The notes below the pieces were generated by a model, which made no database searches, was not told where the DNA came from, and worked only from the letters and a program-made list of their open reading frames with translations. Of a stretch of 64,000 bases of DNA, positions 50,460 to 60,263 are shown in pieces. This DNA comes from Clostridium facile (GTDB taxonomy: Bacteria; Bacillota; Clostridia; Oscillospirales; Ruminococcaceae): positions 2,418,001-2,482,000 of the forward strand of contig NZ_JACOQK010000001.1 of NCBI RefSeq assembly GCF_014297275.1, given 5' to 3'. Every line of letters starts with the position of its first letter. The first letter of the stretch is position 1. The position numbers and the translations under genes were made by a program.

Positions 50460-51161
50460 ATGAAAAGAATTTTAGTCTGTGAGGACGAAGACGCAATCCG
50501 TGATTTTGTGGTGATTAATCTGGAGCGTTCTGGCTATACAGTAGTGGATGTTAGTTGTGGGGAAGATGCCCTGCGGGTATTTGAGGAGCAACATGGCGAT
50601 TTTGACATTGCCTTATTGGATATTATGATGCCAGGAATTGATGGCTTTGAGGTATGCAAAAAACTCCGAGAAAAAAGTAGCACCATTGGGATTATTATGC
50701 TTACCGCAAAAACGCAAGAGATGGATAAGGTACGTGGCTTAATGTTGGGCGCAGATGATTATGTGGCAAAACCATTCAGCCCTTCTGAACTGGTTGCGAG
50801 GGTGGATGCTATTTACCGCCGTGTCAACATGATGGTAAATCAGCCTCAGCAGATTAAAACCATTGTATCCGGTCCATTTGAATTGAATCCGAAAAGCCGG
50901 ATTCTCAGTAAAAACGGGGCGCCGATTGACTTGACCCAGGTGGAATACCAGATTATGGAGATGTTTTTGAAAAATCAAAATATCGCTCTTGATCGCACTC
51001 AAATCCTCAACCAGATTTGGGGGGATAACTACTATGGCGATGTAAAAATTGTGGATGTAAATATACGCCGTTTGAGAATGAAGGTGGAGGATGAACCATC
51101 TTCCCCAAAATATATCCAGACTATCTGGGGTTTTGGGTATAAGTGGAGTAATGGAAACTGA
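50460..51161 (+). CDS. OmpR/PhoB-family response regulator
   Basis: The 233-residue regulator has a receiver domain with CEDEDA, phospho-acceptor Asp54 (LLDIMMPG), MLTAK and AKPFS. The winged-helix domain carries DRTQILNQIWGDNYYGDVKIVDVNIRRLR. It follows the lipoprotein gene by 4 nt and precedes the kinase by 31 nt. Its targets are unknown; the lipoprotein operon itself is likely. AGAAGG precedes the ATG. Confidence 0.92.
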   Translation: MKRILVCEDEDAIRDFVVINLERSGYTVVDVSCGEDALRVFEEQHGDFDIALLDIMMPGIDGFEVCKKLREKSSTIGIIMLTAKTQEMDKVRGLMLGADDYVAKPFSPSELVARVDAIYRRVNMMVNQPQQIKTIVSGPFELNPKSRILSKNGAPIDLTQVEYQIMEMFLKNQNIALDRTQILNQIWGDNYYGDVKIVDVNIRRLRMKVEDEPSSPKYIQTIWGFGYKWSNGN

Positions 51162-51192
51162 TTTTAACTGAAAAAATGAGGAGGTGTAATTT

Positions 51193-52662
51193 TTGTCTGT
51201 AAAAAAAAGCATCACCCAACGGTGGATGGTCAATACATTAGGGTTGATTTTGTTATTGTTGATCGTCCTTAACATCGGGTTTGCGTACAGTATCAAAAAT
51301 TATTACTACTCCGGAGTTCGGCAGGCGGTTATTTCCAGCGTGGATTCCAATTTCAAACTGATCCAGCTCTACTCGAATGATCCGACCAAAAATATTAGCA
51401 GTGAAATTAGAAACCTGGTGGAAAGCTATTCTGAAAAGGATACCATTGAATTGATGTCGATTGATTTTAATGGGAATATCACCTATACTTCCAGCGGATT
51501 CCCCTATATGGGAGAAAGCAATCCACCGGATTATGTGCAGGCATTGAACTCGGCGGATGGGAAGGGGTACCATGTAGGCAAACTGGAGACAGGGGAAAAA
51601 TACATGGCAGTTACCTCGTTGATTACCGTAACCAATAATCAGTTTTCCGCCTTACGTTATATGGTTTCCCTGGAGCAGGTAGACTCCCTGCTGTTAAAGC
51701 TAGTGCTGCTGTTTATTGGGGTTAGCATTATTATTGTTTTATTTGTGATTATATCCGGTTCCTTTTTTATCAACTCCATTGTCCGCCCTGTGCGAGAAAT
51801 GGGGGTTACTATGCGAAAAATCGCAGCAGGTGATATGAAAGTACGGATGCGGTGGGATTCCCAGGATGAACTGGGGGAACTTTGCGAAACGATTAACTAT
51901 ATGGCGGATGAGTTATCCAATTCAGAACAGTTGAAAAATGAATTTATTTCTAGCGTTTCTCATGAGTTGAGGACGCCATTGACTGCCATCCAGGGATGGA
52001 GTGAAACCATTTTAAGTATTGGGGTAAACGACACTGAAACCGTAAAAAAAGGCATGCGTGTGATCAGCAATGAAACCGAACGCCTTTCCGATATGGTGGA
52101 AGAATTACTGGATTTTTCTAGGATTCAAAATGGACGTTTTAAATTGGTAAAGGATAAAATGGATATCCTGGCAGAGCTGGAAGAAGCAGTATTAATTTAT
52201 ACCGAACGGGCAAAACGGGATGGGAAACAGCTGGTTTATGAGGATATGGAAATGTTGCCCATTATTTATGGAGATAAAAATCGAATTCGACAGGTGTTTA
52301 TCAATATCATTGACAATGCGTTGAAATATTCTGATGCTGGCGATACCGTTACTGTTACCGCACAGGCGGTAGAACATAAAATAGTGGTGACGGTTGAGGA
52401 TACCGGCTGTGGCATTGCGGAAAAGGATTTGCCACGGGTAAAAGAAAAGTTTTATAAAGCGAATAACACTCGCCGTGGCTCTGGAATAGGGTTAGCAGTT
52501 GCTAGCGAAATTATAGCCATGCACGATGGTACGCTTACCATAGAAAGCCAGGAGAATGTTGGAACAAAAGTGGTAATCACTTTGCCAATTGATCAGGGAA
52601 CAAATGAACAAACAATTACAGATTTTCCACCAGAAACCGGTGGGATAACAGAAAAAGGGTGA
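51193..52662 (+). CDS. Sensor histidine kinase with HAMP domain
   Basis: The 489-residue kinase has a membrane helix at ~13-33, an extracellular domain of ~130 residues, a second helix at ~168-190, HAMP (IVRPVREMGVTMRKIAAGDMKVRM), the H-box FISSVSHELRTPLTA with His257, and an ATPase domain (IIDNALKYSDAGD; VEDTGCGI; RRGSGIGLAVASEII). The start is TTG at 51193 after GAGGAGGTG. It forms the pair of the upstream regulator. The stop overlaps or abuts the DUF1385 gene. Confidence 0.92.
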   Translation: MSVKKSITQRWMVNTLGLILLLLIVLNIGFAYSIKNYYYSGVRQAVISSVDSNFKLIQLYSNDPTKNISSEIRNLVESYSEKDTIELMSIDFNGNITYTSSGFPYMGESNPPDYVQALNSADGKGYHVGKLETGEKYMAVTSLITVTNNQFSALRYMVSLEQVDSLLLKLVLLFIGVSIIIVLFVIISGSFFINSIVRPVREMGVTMRKIAAGDMKVRMRWDSQDELGELCETINYMADELSNSEQLKNEFISSVSHELRTPLTAIQGWSETILSIGVNDTETVKKGMRVISNETERLSDMVEELLDFSRIQNGRFKLVKDKMDILAELEEAVLIYTERAKRDGKQLVYEDMEMLPIIYGDKNRIRQVFINIIDNALKYSDAGDTVTVTAQAVEHKIVVTVEDTGCGIAEKDLPRVKEKFYKANNTRRGSGIGLAVASEIIAMHDGTLTIESQENVGTKVVITLPIDQGTNEQTITDFPPETGGITEKG

Positions 52663-53606
52663 CAAAATTGAACAAACCAATTAAAAGCAAAATCGGAGGT
52701 CAGGCGCTGATTGAGGGCATTATGATGCGCGGGCTTGACAAAACTTCTATGGCGGTACGGCTGCCAAATGGGGAAATTGATGTAGAAAAATGGGATTCTG
52801 GAGATTTAGTGCATCCAAAGTGGTACCGGAAAATTCCACTTGTGCGGGGCTGTGTAAATATGGTAGAATCTTTGATTGTGGGCTATAAGTGCTTGATGAA
52901 ATCCGCGGAGAAGTCTATTCCTGATGATGAGGAAGAGGAGGAACCTTCCAAATTTGAACAAAAAATAGAATCTATTTTTGGGGATAAACTGTTTAAAATT
53001 GTTGGAACAATTGGTACTATATTGGGCGTAGTATTGGCGTTATTGCTTTTTATGTACGTTCCAATGCTGATTGTAAAAGGTATTTCTTATTTGGTACCGC
53101 TGGGAGGATGGAAAACCGTAATAGAAGGTATTATTAAAATTATTATTTTTATATTGTACTTATGGGGGGTATCCCGTTTAAAGGATATCCGGCGTACCTT
53201 TGAATACCATGGTGCGGAACATAAATCCATTGCTTGCTATGAAGCAGGAGAAGAATTGACGGTGGAAAACATCAAAAAATACCGTCGTTTCCATCCTCGT
53301 TGTGGAACAAGTTTCCTTTTAATTGTTCTGGTCATTAGTATTTTGGTATTCTCTGTAGTGACCTGGAACAGCATGTTAATCCGCATTTTATTAAAAATCG
53401 CTTTGCTTCCTGTTGTGGTGGGGATTTCTTATGAGATTATTCGCATTGCAGGGCGTTATGATAATATTGTAACACGAATTATTTCCGCACCAGGATTATG
53501 GCTGCAACGGCTGACAACCCGTGAACCGGATGCAAGCCAGATTGAGGTTGCGATTGCCGCATTAAAAGAAGTCCTTCCAGAAGATCGGGATGTTGACCGG
53601 TGGTGA
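52659..53606 (+). CDS. DUF1385 (YqhQ) family membrane protein
   Basis: The 315-residue protein matches DUF1385: KIGGQALIEGIMMRG at the N-terminus, WYRKIPLVRGCVNMVESLIVGYKCLMKSAE, RRTFEYHGAEHKSIACYEAGEELTVENIKKYRRFHPRCGTSFL in pieces, and about four membrane helices. The family is common in Firmicutes beside prmC; its function is not known. The start is GTG at 52659 (overlapping the kinase TGA) or TTG at 52668. Confidence 0.9.
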   Translation: MTKLNKPIKSKIGGQALIEGIMMRGLDKTSMAVRLPNGEIDVEKWDSGDLVHPKWYRKIPLVRGCVNMVESLIVGYKCLMKSAEKSIPDDEEEEEPSKFEQKIESIFGDKLFKIVGTIGTILGVVLALLLFMYVPMLIVKGISYLVPLGGWKTVIEGIIKIIIFILYLWGVSRLKDIRRTFEYHGAEHKSIACYEAGEELTVENIKKYRRFHPRCGTSFLLIVLVISILVFSVVTWNSMLIRILLKIALLPVVVGISYEIIRIAGRYDNIVTRIISAPGLWLQRLTTREPDASQIEVAIAALKEVLPEDRDVDRW

Positions 53607-53611
53607 AATAG

Positions 53612-54460
53612 ATGGATTTAAGACAACTGCAAATGGCAGTAAAAAATATTCTGTTAGAACATACAGGGGATTCCGCTGGATTTGAGGCGTTTTGTTTGGT
53701 GCAACTGGCAACAGGGAAAGAGCGTCAACAAATCCTGTTGGGAAAAGGAGAGCCTGTCCCACAGGAGCAACAACAAAAGGCTCTGGAGCTGGCACAACAA
53801 CGCGCCAAGGGCTACCCACTTCAATATTTGTTGGGACAATGGGAATTTTATGGACGGGAATATTCGGTTGGGGAAGGGGTATTGATCCCTCGCCCTGACA
53901 CAGAAACCATCTGTGATTGGGCAATTGAATGGATCAATGGACGTCAATTGCAGATTGTTGACCTTTGTGCGGGTTCCGGCTGTATTGGGATCACCCTGGC
54001 CTTGGAGTGTCCTGGCTGTATGGTGGACGCAGTGGAACTTTCTCCACAGGCGATCCCCTATTTGTCTAAGAATATCGTCCGCCATCATGCGAATGTCACC
54101 CTGATAGAAGGGGATGTGTTGCAGGAGCAGCTGGTTCACCAGGTAAGAACATTTGATCTTATTGTGAGCAATCCCCCTTATTTGACCGCCCAGGATATGG
54201 AGGAATTGCAAAAGGAAGTAACATATGAGCCGGCAATGGCTTTATATGGCCAACAGGATGGATTGTACTTTTACTGGGAAATCACAAGGTTATGGAAAGA
54301 AAAATTAAATCCTGGTGGAATGGTCGCCTATGAAATTGGAATGGATCAGGAACAGGATGTAATAAAGATATTGCAGGAGCATGGTTTTGTACAGATTGGG
54401 TGCCGTCAGGACCTCAATCATATTACCCGTGTGGTGTATGGAATGAAACCAGCTGATTAA
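53612..54460 (+). CDS. prmC: Peptide chain release factor N5-glutamine methyltransferase
   Basis: The 282-residue enzyme methylates the Gln of the GGQ motif in release factors with SAM. It has an N-terminal helical domain, YLLGQWEFYGREYSVGEGVLIPRPDTE, motif I VDLCAGSGCIGITLA, and the catalytic NPPYLTAQDM. It is 5 nt after the DUF1385 gene, an arrangement frequent in Clostridia, and 15 nt before recA. Confidence 0.94.
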   Translation: MDLRQLQMAVKNILLEHTGDSAGFEAFCLVQLATGKERQQILLGKGEPVPQEQQQKALELAQQRAKGYPLQYLLGQWEFYGREYSVGEGVLIPRPDTETICDWAIEWINGRQLQIVDLCAGSGCIGITLALECPGCMVDAVELSPQAIPYLSKNIVRHHANVTLIEGDVLQEQLVHQVRTFDLIVSNPPYLTAQDMEELQKEVTYEPAMALYGQQDGLYFYWEITRLWKEKLNPGGMVAYEIGMDQEQDVIKILQEHGFVQIGCRQDLNHITRVVYGMKPAD

Positions 54461-54475
54461 GGAGGTTTTCGATAG

Positions 54476-55645
54476 ATGGCTAAAAAAGAGGTAGGAAAAA
54501 AACAGTTTAATAAAAAAGACTTAATTGCGGATAAGAAAAAAGCGCTGGAAACCGCTTTGGAACAGATTGAACGCCAGTTTGGACAGGGAGCTGTGATGAA
54601 ATTGGGGCAGTCTGCCGCCATGAATATTGAAGCGATTTCCACCGGTTCCCTGGGCATGGATATGGCATTGGGAATTGGCGGTGTACCAAGGGGAAGGATT
54701 GTAGAAATTTACGGTCCGGAATCTTCTGGTAAAACTACCGTTGCCCTTTCCATTATTGCGCAGGCGCAGAAAGATGGCGGTGAAGCTGCTTTTATCGACG
54801 TAGAACATGCGTTGGACCCAACTTATGCGGAAGCTTTGGGGGTTGACATTGATTCGTTGCTGGTTTCTCAGCCAAGTTCTGGAGAACAGGCATTGGAAAT
54901 TGCGGAGGCATTGGTGCGTTCTGGTGCGATAGATGTCATTGTTATCGACTCTGTTGCTGCGATGACTACAAAAGCGGAAATTGAAGGGGAAATGGGGGAT
55001 ACCCACGTTGGTCTGCAAGCCCGTTTGATGTCCCAGGCGATGAGGAAGCTCACAGGAATTGTAGGAAAAACCAATTGTGTGGCGATCTTTATCAATCAGG
55101 TGCGTGAGAAAATTGGCGTCATGTACGGGAACCCAGAAACTACTCCAGGTGGCCGTGCCCTGAAATTCTATGCGTCTGTCCGGATGGAAATCCGACGTTC
55201 CGAAGCGATTAAAAATGGTAGTGCAATTATCGGTAACCGCACAAAATGTAAAGTGGTGAAAAATAAAGTGGCTCCTCCATTTAAAGAGGCGGAGTTTGAT
55301 ATTATGTATGGGGAAGGGATTTCTTATGTTGGGGAAGTCCTGGATATGGCAGTTAGTTTGGATATTGTAAAACGTTCCGGTGCCTGGTTCAACTACAATG
55401 GGGAACATTTAGGCCAGGGACGTGATAATTCCAAAAAATATTTAAAAGAACACCCTGAAGTATTGGAAGAACTGGCTAGCCTGATTAAACAGAACCAGGA
55501 ACAGCTGGAACCTCCAAAAAAGAAAAAAACAGCGGTAGAAAAAGCGGTTTCCAAAGCGGAAGAAAAAGCGGAACCAGTCACTGCTAATACAGTGGCGGAA
55601 CCCAACCTGGATATCAAACCGGATGAGGCTGATTTTGAAGGATGA
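54476..55645 (+). CDS. recA: Recombinase A
   Basis: The 389-residue protein forms the DNA-strand-exchange filament and triggers LexA cleavage. Walker [10 protein letters not shown] (~residues 80-88), Walker [11 protein letters not shown], loop L1 [22 protein letters not shown] in part, L2 [21 protein letters not shown]. The C-terminal tail is longer than usual (Lys/Glu-rich, [20 protein letters not shown]). AAGGAGG precedes the ATG. No LexA box is evident in the short 15-bp spacer, so it relies on an upstream promoter or one within prmC. Confidence 0.97.
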   Translation: MAKKEVGKKQFNKKDLIADKKKALETALEQIERQFGQGAVMKLGQSAAMNIEAISTGSLGMDMALGIGGVPRGRIVEIYGPESSGKTTVALSIIAQAQKDGGEAAFIDVEHALDPTYAEALGVDIDSLLVSQPSSGEQALEIAEALVRSGAIDVIVIDSVAAMTTKAEIEGEMGDTHVGLQARLMSQAMRKLTGIVGKTNCVAIFINQVREKIGVMYGNPETTPGGRALKFYASVRMEIRRSEAIKNGSAIIGNRTKCKVVKNKVAPPFKEAEFDIMYGEGISYVGEVLDMAVSLDIVKRSGAWFNYNGEHLGQGRDNSKKYLKEHPEVLEELASLIKQNQEQLEPPKKKKTAVEKAVSKAEEKAEPVTANTVAEPNLDIKPDEADFEG

Positions 55646-56271
55646 GAATCACAGGGATTGAAAAGACAAAAGGCCGGAGCTACAAAATTTTTGTAGATGG
55701 AGAGTACTGGTATATCCTGCATGCGGAATTGGTAGTGGATCATAAACTAAAAGAAGGGCTTTCCGTTACAGAGGAACAGCTGGAAGAAATCCGTTATGAG
55801 GCAGATTACCGAAAAGCCAGGGAACGTGCCCTATACTTGTTGGAATACCGGGACCATTCCCGAAAAGAACTAATTGATAAACTGCTCCGTTCGGTAAATA
55901 ATCTCCATATTGCGGAAGAAATAGCGGATAAAATGGAGGAATACGGTTTTTTAGATGACGAGCGGTACGCAAAAAAACTGGCGCGGGATTTCCTGGAACG
56001 GAAACGTCTAGGAAAACGGCGCGCCGGTTTTGAAATGATGAAAAAAGGGGTTTCCCGTGATCTGGCACAACAAGTGTTGGAGGAATACGAGATTGACCCC
56101 CAAGAACAGTTGGTTTCTTTGCTGGAATGCAAATATGCCCGTTATTTAGGGGATGAAAAAGGCAGACGTAAAGTGGTAAACGCTTTGTTGCGTTTAGGTC
56201 ATCCTTATGATGAGATCAAGCAGGCATTGCAGCAATTTGAAGACCAACAGGAATATGATGAGGAGTTTTAG
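55642..56271 (+). CDS. recX: Regulatory protein RecX
   Basis: The 209-residue all-helical protein has three RecX repeats, e.g. [20 protein letters not shown] and [37 protein letters not shown] in pieces. It binds and modulates the RecA filament. Its ATG overlaps the recA stop as ATGA, so the two are coupled. Confidence 0.93.
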   Translation: MRITGIEKTKGRSYKIFVDGEYWYILHAELVVDHKLKEGLSVTEEQLEEIRYEADYRKARERALYLLEYRDHSRKELIDKLLRSVNNLHIAEEIADKMEEYGFLDDERYAKKLARDFLERKRLGKRRAGFEMMKKGVSRDLAQQVLEEYEIDPQEQLVSLLECKYARYLGDEKGRRKVVNALLRLGHPYDEIKQALQQFEDQQEYDEEF

Positions 56272-56275
56272 ACGG

Positions 56276-57616
56276 ATGACAATAAAAGTTGGAATGGTAT
56301 CTCTGGGATGCCCCAAAAACCAGGTGGATGCGGAAATGTTGCTCAGCAATATGTCAAACTATGGCTATGCCATTACATCCAATCCAGAAGAAGCGGATGT
56401 TGTTGTAATTAACACCTGCGGCTTTATTGAAAGTGCCAAACAGGAATCCATTGATACCATATTGGATTTTTGTGAACGGAAAGGGCAAGGCAATCTAAAA
56501 TGTGTGGTAGTTACTGGCTGCTTGGCGGAACGGTATCAGCAGGAGTTGGCAAAAGAGATTCCAGAAACCGATGTTGTGTTGGGGATTGGAGCAAATGGTG
56601 AAATTGCAAAAGCCATTGAACAGGCGTTAGAAGGGAAAAAGGTAGCGGCGTTTGCACCAAAATGCGAGCTTGCGTTGAATGGGGATCGCATGTTGACCAC
56701 ACCGCCTTACCTGGCTTATTTAAAGATTGCAGAGGGCTGTAATAACTGTTGTACGTATTGTGCTATCCCATCGATCCGTGGGCCATACCGCAGCCGCGAA
56801 ATGGAGGATATCCTCAAAGAGGCGAGATGGTTGGCAGAAACCGGTGTGAAAGAACTAGTTGTGGTGGCGCAGGATACCACCCGTTATGGGGAGGATCTAT
56901 ATGGAGCTTCCAAATTACCGCAGTTATTAGAGCAGCTCTGCGAAATCGAGGGATTCCACTGGATCCGTGTGTTATACTGCTATCCAGAGCGGATTACAGA
57001 CGAACTGCTGGATGTTATCGCAACCCAGCCAAAAATCGCAAAATATTTGGATGTTCCTATCCAGCACATCAATACATCTGTGTTAAAACGGATGAACCGC
57101 CGTAGTACTAAGGAAGAAATTTTAGATGTAATCCAAAAAATTCGCACAAAGGTACCAAATATCACATTGCGTACCTCCTTGATTGCTGGTTTCCCAGGGG
57201 AAACAGAAGAACAGTTTGAAGAATTAGTGGAGTTTGTAAAACAGGTGAAGTTTGACCGGATGGGATGCTTCGCTTACTCCCAGGAAGAGGGTACTCCAGC
57301 GGGAAGGATGCCAGAACAATTAGAAGATGCTGTAAAACAACGCCGTGCAGAACTAGTGATGTTGGAACAGCAAACCATCAATGGGGAACACAACCGTGCT
57401 TTGCTGGGAAAAACAATCGAGGTACTGGTAGAAGGCTTTGATTATGATAATAGCTGCTATTATGGGCGCAGCGAGGCGGACGCTCCAGAAATCGATGGAA
57501 CAGTACTTTTTGTATCCGAGCAAGAACACGATGCAGGGGAATTTGTCACTGTTAAAATCATTGACGCAACAGAATACGACCTGATGGGTCAGGTAGTACA
57601 GGAGGAAACAGAATGA
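56276..57616 (+). CDS. rimO: Ribosomal protein S12 methylthiotransferase
   Basis: The 446-residue radical SAM enzyme adds a methylthio group to Asp of ribosomal protein S12. N-terminal MTTase domain with GMVSLGCPKNQVDAE, NTCGFI and GCLAER; radical SAM motif CNNCCTYC (CX3CX2C) followed by IPSIRGPYRSR; C-terminal TRAM domain. YPERITDELLDVI and LDVPIQH are RimO-like rather than MiaB-like. The ATG at 56276 follows AGGAG; an upstream frame overlapping recX is rejected. It overlaps pgsA by ATGA. Confidence 0.95.
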   Translation: MTIKVGMVSLGCPKNQVDAEMLLSNMSNYGYAITSNPEEADVVVINTCGFIESAKQESIDTILDFCERKGQGNLKCVVVTGCLAERYQQELAKEIPETDVVLGIGANGEIAKAIEQALEGKKVAAFAPKCELALNGDRMLTTPPYLAYLKIAEGCNNCCTYCAIPSIRGPYRSREMEDILKEARWLAETGVKELVVVAQDTTRYGEDLYGASKLPQLLEQLCEIEGFHWIRVLYCYPERITDELLDVIATQPKIAKYLDVPIQHINTSVLKRMNRRSTKEEILDVIQKIRTKVPNITLRTSLIAGFPGETEEQFEELVEFVKQVKFDRMGCFAYSQEEGTPAGRMPEQLEDAVKQRRAELVMLEQQTINGEHNRALLGKTIEVLVEGFDYDNSCYYGRSEADAPEIDGTVLFVSEQEHDAGEFVTVKIIDATEYDLMGQVVQEETE

Positions 57617-58176
57617 ACACACCAAATAAATTGACGGTACTGCGGATTTTGCTGGTTCCATTTTTTGTAGCGTTTTTGTTGATAAAACAGATTCCGTACA
57701 ATTACCTGTGGGCAACTCTGATTTTCGCGATTGCCTCGATTACCGATACCATTGATGGAAAAATGGCGCGTAAATACAATCTGGTCACCGACTTTGGAAA
57801 ATTTATGGATCCATTGGCGGATAAAATTTTAGTTACCTCCGCTTTGGTTTGCTTTATTGAACTGGGTTTTGTCAACTCGATTATGGTCGTTATTATTCTG
57901 GCACGGGAGTTTATGGTAACCTCTTTGCGGCTGATTGCCAGCGGAAAAGGCAAAGTGATTGCAGCCAGCATGTGGGGAAAGGTAAAAACGGTTTCTCAAA
58001 TGGTTGGGATTGTAGTGATCCTATTATTGCAGACGGTATACCAGTTCACTCCATTTGCAAGTATGGATCTCATCGTAATGATTGGTCAAATTCTCATGTG
58101 GATTGCCACCTTGTTGACTTTGATTTCCGGTGCGGAGTATATGATTTCCAACCGTGGATTTTTAAACGATAAATAG
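57613..58176 (+). CDS. pgsA: CDP-diacylglycerol-glycerol-3-phosphate 3-phosphatidyltransferase
   Basis: The 187-residue membrane enzyme makes phosphatidylglycerol phosphate. The CDP-alcohol motif is complete: DTIDGKMAR, then GKFMDPLAD, in DxxDGxxARx8GxxxDxxxD order. Four to five membrane helices. It ends the long gene row that starts at 49088. Confidence 0.94.
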   Translation: MNTPNKLTVLRILLVPFFVAFLLIKQIPYNYLWATLIFAIASITDTIDGKMARKYNLVTDFGKFMDPLADKILVTSALVCFIELGFVNSIMVVIILAREFMVTSLRLIASGKGKVIAASMWGKVKTVSQMVGIVVILLLQTVYQFTPFASMDLIVMIGQILMWIATLLTLISGAEYMISNRGFLNDK

Positions 58177-58277
58177 CAAAGATGGTACAACAGCAGCCTA
58201 CCTGGAAAGCAATATCTTTGATAAGTTTTGCAGGAGCAGCTATAGTTGTGTGTGATTTACCAATGAAAAACAGTCTG

Positions 58278-58304
58278 AAATAGCCATGAAAATGGCTATT
58301 TTGT
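58278..58304 (+). terminator. Terminator after pgsA
   Basis: A 10-bp stem AAATAGCCAT/ATGGCTATTT (58278-58287 with 58292-58301) with loop GAAA and a short T-run, ~100 nt after pgsA. Confidence 0.7.
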
Positions 58305-58322
58305 GGCATTTAGGAGATAAAA

Positions 58323-59144
58323 ATGATTCGGCTTGTGGCAATGGATTTAGATGGAACCCTTTTTAATAGCAAACGGCAGGTTGATTTAATGACCCAGGCT
58401 GTTATCCGGCGTTATGCAAAAAGCGGGGTGATATTCGCTTTTTGTACAGGCAGGATATCCAATGAATTGCAGGATGTCATTACTATTTTACCAGAAGTAC
58501 AATATGCAATTTCTTGTAATGGAGCCTATGCGGTGGATTTATGGTCGGGCAAAGAGCTTTATCAAAATACGCTTTCCATGGAGGATGTTAATAGGATTTA
58601 TCAGCATTTTTCCGGCTTTCCCATGATGTTTGAACTGTTTGCGGACGGTGTGGTTTTAACCGACCAGAACTGTTTGAATTATCTGGCGCAATTCCAGTTG
58701 CGGGAGTTAGAGGGACATATCCGTAAAACAAGGAAAGGGGTTCCTGATTTTGCGGATTATTTAAAAGAGCGAACAGATCCAGTGGGGAAAATCAACATCT
58801 TTTTTGCTGGGCAGGAAATCTTGTTAAAAGCCAGGGAATGGGGAAAACAACTTCCTTACGATATGGCATACCAGACCAAAAGCAATCTGGAATTCAACCA
58901 GATTGGTGTAAAGAAAGGGAAGGGCTTAGCCCATCTTGCCCAACGGTTAGGGATATCCAAAAGTCAGGTGCTGGCAATTGGGGACAATAATAACGACCTT
59001 TCCATGAGGGAAGCAGTAGGAACACTGGTGGCAATGGAAAACGCCTGCGAGGATTTAAAAAAGATAGCTAATTTGGTCACAGCCAGCAACGATGCGGATG
59101 GGGTGGCAGTGGCGCTCAAACAGTTCCTGCCTCCTTTGGAGTGA
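58323..59144 (+). CDS. Cof-type HAD-superfamily phosphatase
   Basis: The 273-residue protein has motif I AMDLDGTLFNSK, motif II FCTGRI, motif III KKGKGLAHL and motif IV IGDNNNDLSM with a C2B cap. It is a second Cof-like phosphatase in the window (the other is at 25069) and is only distantly similar to it. Substrate unknown. The TTTAGGAG site lies before the ATG, and the pgsA terminator separates the transcripts. Confidence 0.9.
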   Translation: MIRLVAMDLDGTLFNSKRQVDLMTQAVIRRYAKSGVIFAFCTGRISNELQDVITILPEVQYAISCNGAYAVDLWSGKELYQNTLSMEDVNRIYQHFSGFPMMFELFADGVVLTDQNCLNYLAQFQLRELEGHIRKTRKGVPDFADYLKERTDPVGKINIFFAGQEILLKAREWGKQLPYDMAYQTKSNLEFNQIGVKKGKGLAHLAQRLGISKSQVLAIGDNNNDLSMREAVGTLVAMENACEDLKKIANLVTASNDADGVAVALKQFLPPLE

Positions 59145-59230
59145 TTCACAACTAAGATTGATTTCTGTTTTTGTTTCTTGTAATTTATGCTAAAGAAAGC
59201 CAAAACAGAAACCTGTGATCAAAAATATGG

Positions 59231-59259
59231 TTGCAAAAAAAGAACGGTTTGTGTATAAT
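59231..59259 (+). promoter_or_regulatory. cysES promoter
   Basis: TTGCAA (59231-59236), 17-bp spacer, TATAAT (59254-59259). Transcription should start near 59266. Confidence 0.8.
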
Positions 59260-59265
59260 AGTACT

Positions 59266-59525
59266 AATCTTGATTAAATTAAATGCGTTGGAACAGGAAA
59301 GAGTAAGTTGCCAGCCAGGCAACCAGAGAGCACCTGCCATTGGCTGAGAGCGGTGCGGTTTTGGCAGCAACCCAAGTGCGTCCTGTCAGCACAAAGGGAC
59401 AAACACGGTTGTGGAGTATCCTTTTGCGGAATGCCACCGTTATCCGGCAATGTGAGTGAGAAACAAGAGTGGAACCGCGGATTATTCGCCTCTGTCAAAT
59501 GTGTTTGACAGAGGTTTTTTTATTT
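59266..59525 (+). promoter_or_regulatory. T-box riboswitch, cysteine specifier
   Basis: The T-box sequence AGAGTGGAACCGCGG lies at 59466-59480. In Stem I, ACAGGA (5' side, ~59293) pairs with TCCTGT (59381-59386); the specifier loop on the 3' side holds TGC (59377-59379), a Cys codon. The terminator hairpin CCTCTGTCAAA/TTTGACAGAGG (59489-59499 with 59504-59514) ends in TTTTTTT. Uncharged tRNA-Cys should favour the antiterminator and switch on cysE-cysS, which fits both gene products. Confidence 0.95.
59489..59521 (+). terminator. T-box-controlled terminator
   Basis: The 11-bp stem and T7 run form the OFF-state terminator of the Cys T-box. Confidence 0.93.
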
Positions 59526-59585
59526 GTTTAAAAAATTTCCGTATTTTTGCCTCACTTTTTGAATAAAATGGAAAGGGAGTTGCGT

Positions 59586-60263
59586 ATGTTTCGACGTATA
59601 CGGTATGATATCAACGCGTATAAAGAACGTGACCCAGCGGCACGTTCTGGCTTGGAAGTGCTGTTGCTCTACCCTGGTTTACATGCTGTCATCAACCATC
59701 GGGTAGCACATTTTCTTTACCGGCACAAACATTTTTTTACCGCCCGTGCTATCTCCCAGCTTTCCCGTTTTTTCACTGGTATTGAAATCCATCCCGGTGC
59801 TAAAATAGGAAAAGGGCTGGTAATCGACCATGGGTCTGGCGTTGTGATTGGAGAAACCACTGAAGTGGGGGATGACTGTACCATTTATCAGAACGTCACG
59901 TTGGGTGGTACTGGAAAAGAGAACGGAAAACGCCATCCAACTTTAGGGAACAATGTACTGGTAAGCTGTGGCGCAAGGGTATTGGGTCCATTTAAAGTGG
60001 GAGATAATGCCCGAGTGGGCGCAAATGCCGTGGTGCTGGAGGAGATTCCTCCTAATGCGACGGCGGTAGGCGTACCTGCCAAGATTGTCCGGATTAACGG
60101 CCAAAAAGTGCAAAATGCCAACAAAGAGCTGGATCAGGTTCATCTGCCCAATCCAGTGGAACAGGAAATTCAGGATCTAGTAAAACGCATTTGCGCTTTG
60201 GAACGGGAATTAAATAAGTTTACAAAACAGGATATCAAGGAAAAAGGAGCGAAAACAGAATGA
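59586..60263 (+). CDS. cysE: Serine O-acetyltransferase
   Basis: The 225-residue enzyme makes O-acetylserine, the cysteine precursor. A short N-terminal helical region (ARSGLEVLLLYPGLHAVINHRVAHFLY) is followed by left-handed beta-helix hexapeptides: GIEIHPGAKIGKGLVIDHGSGVVIGE in pieces, QNVTLGGTGKENGKRHPT and GAGARV-like GDNARVGANAVV. The start at 59586 follows AAAGGGAG and omits a 13-residue upstream extension. It is controlled by the Cys T-box and overlaps cysS by ATGA. Confidence 0.95.
   Translation: MFRRIRYDINAYKERDPAARSGLEVLLLYPGLHAVINHRVAHFLYRHKHFFTARAISQLSRFFTGIEIHPGAKIGKGLVIDHGSGVVIGETTEVGDDCTIYQNVTLGGTGKENGKRHPTLGNNVLVSCGARVLGPFKVGDNARVGANAVVLEEIPPNATAVGVPAKIVRINGQKVQNANKELDQVHLPNPVEQEIQDLVKRICALERELNKFTKQDIKEKGAKTE

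Noticed and set aside
54521..55408. 295-codon antisense frame within recA
   Set aside because: Shadow of the recA coding sequence; Phe/His-rich and without a ribosome site.
59308..59508. Short frames inside the cysES leader
   Set aside because: This region is the Cys T-box RNA.
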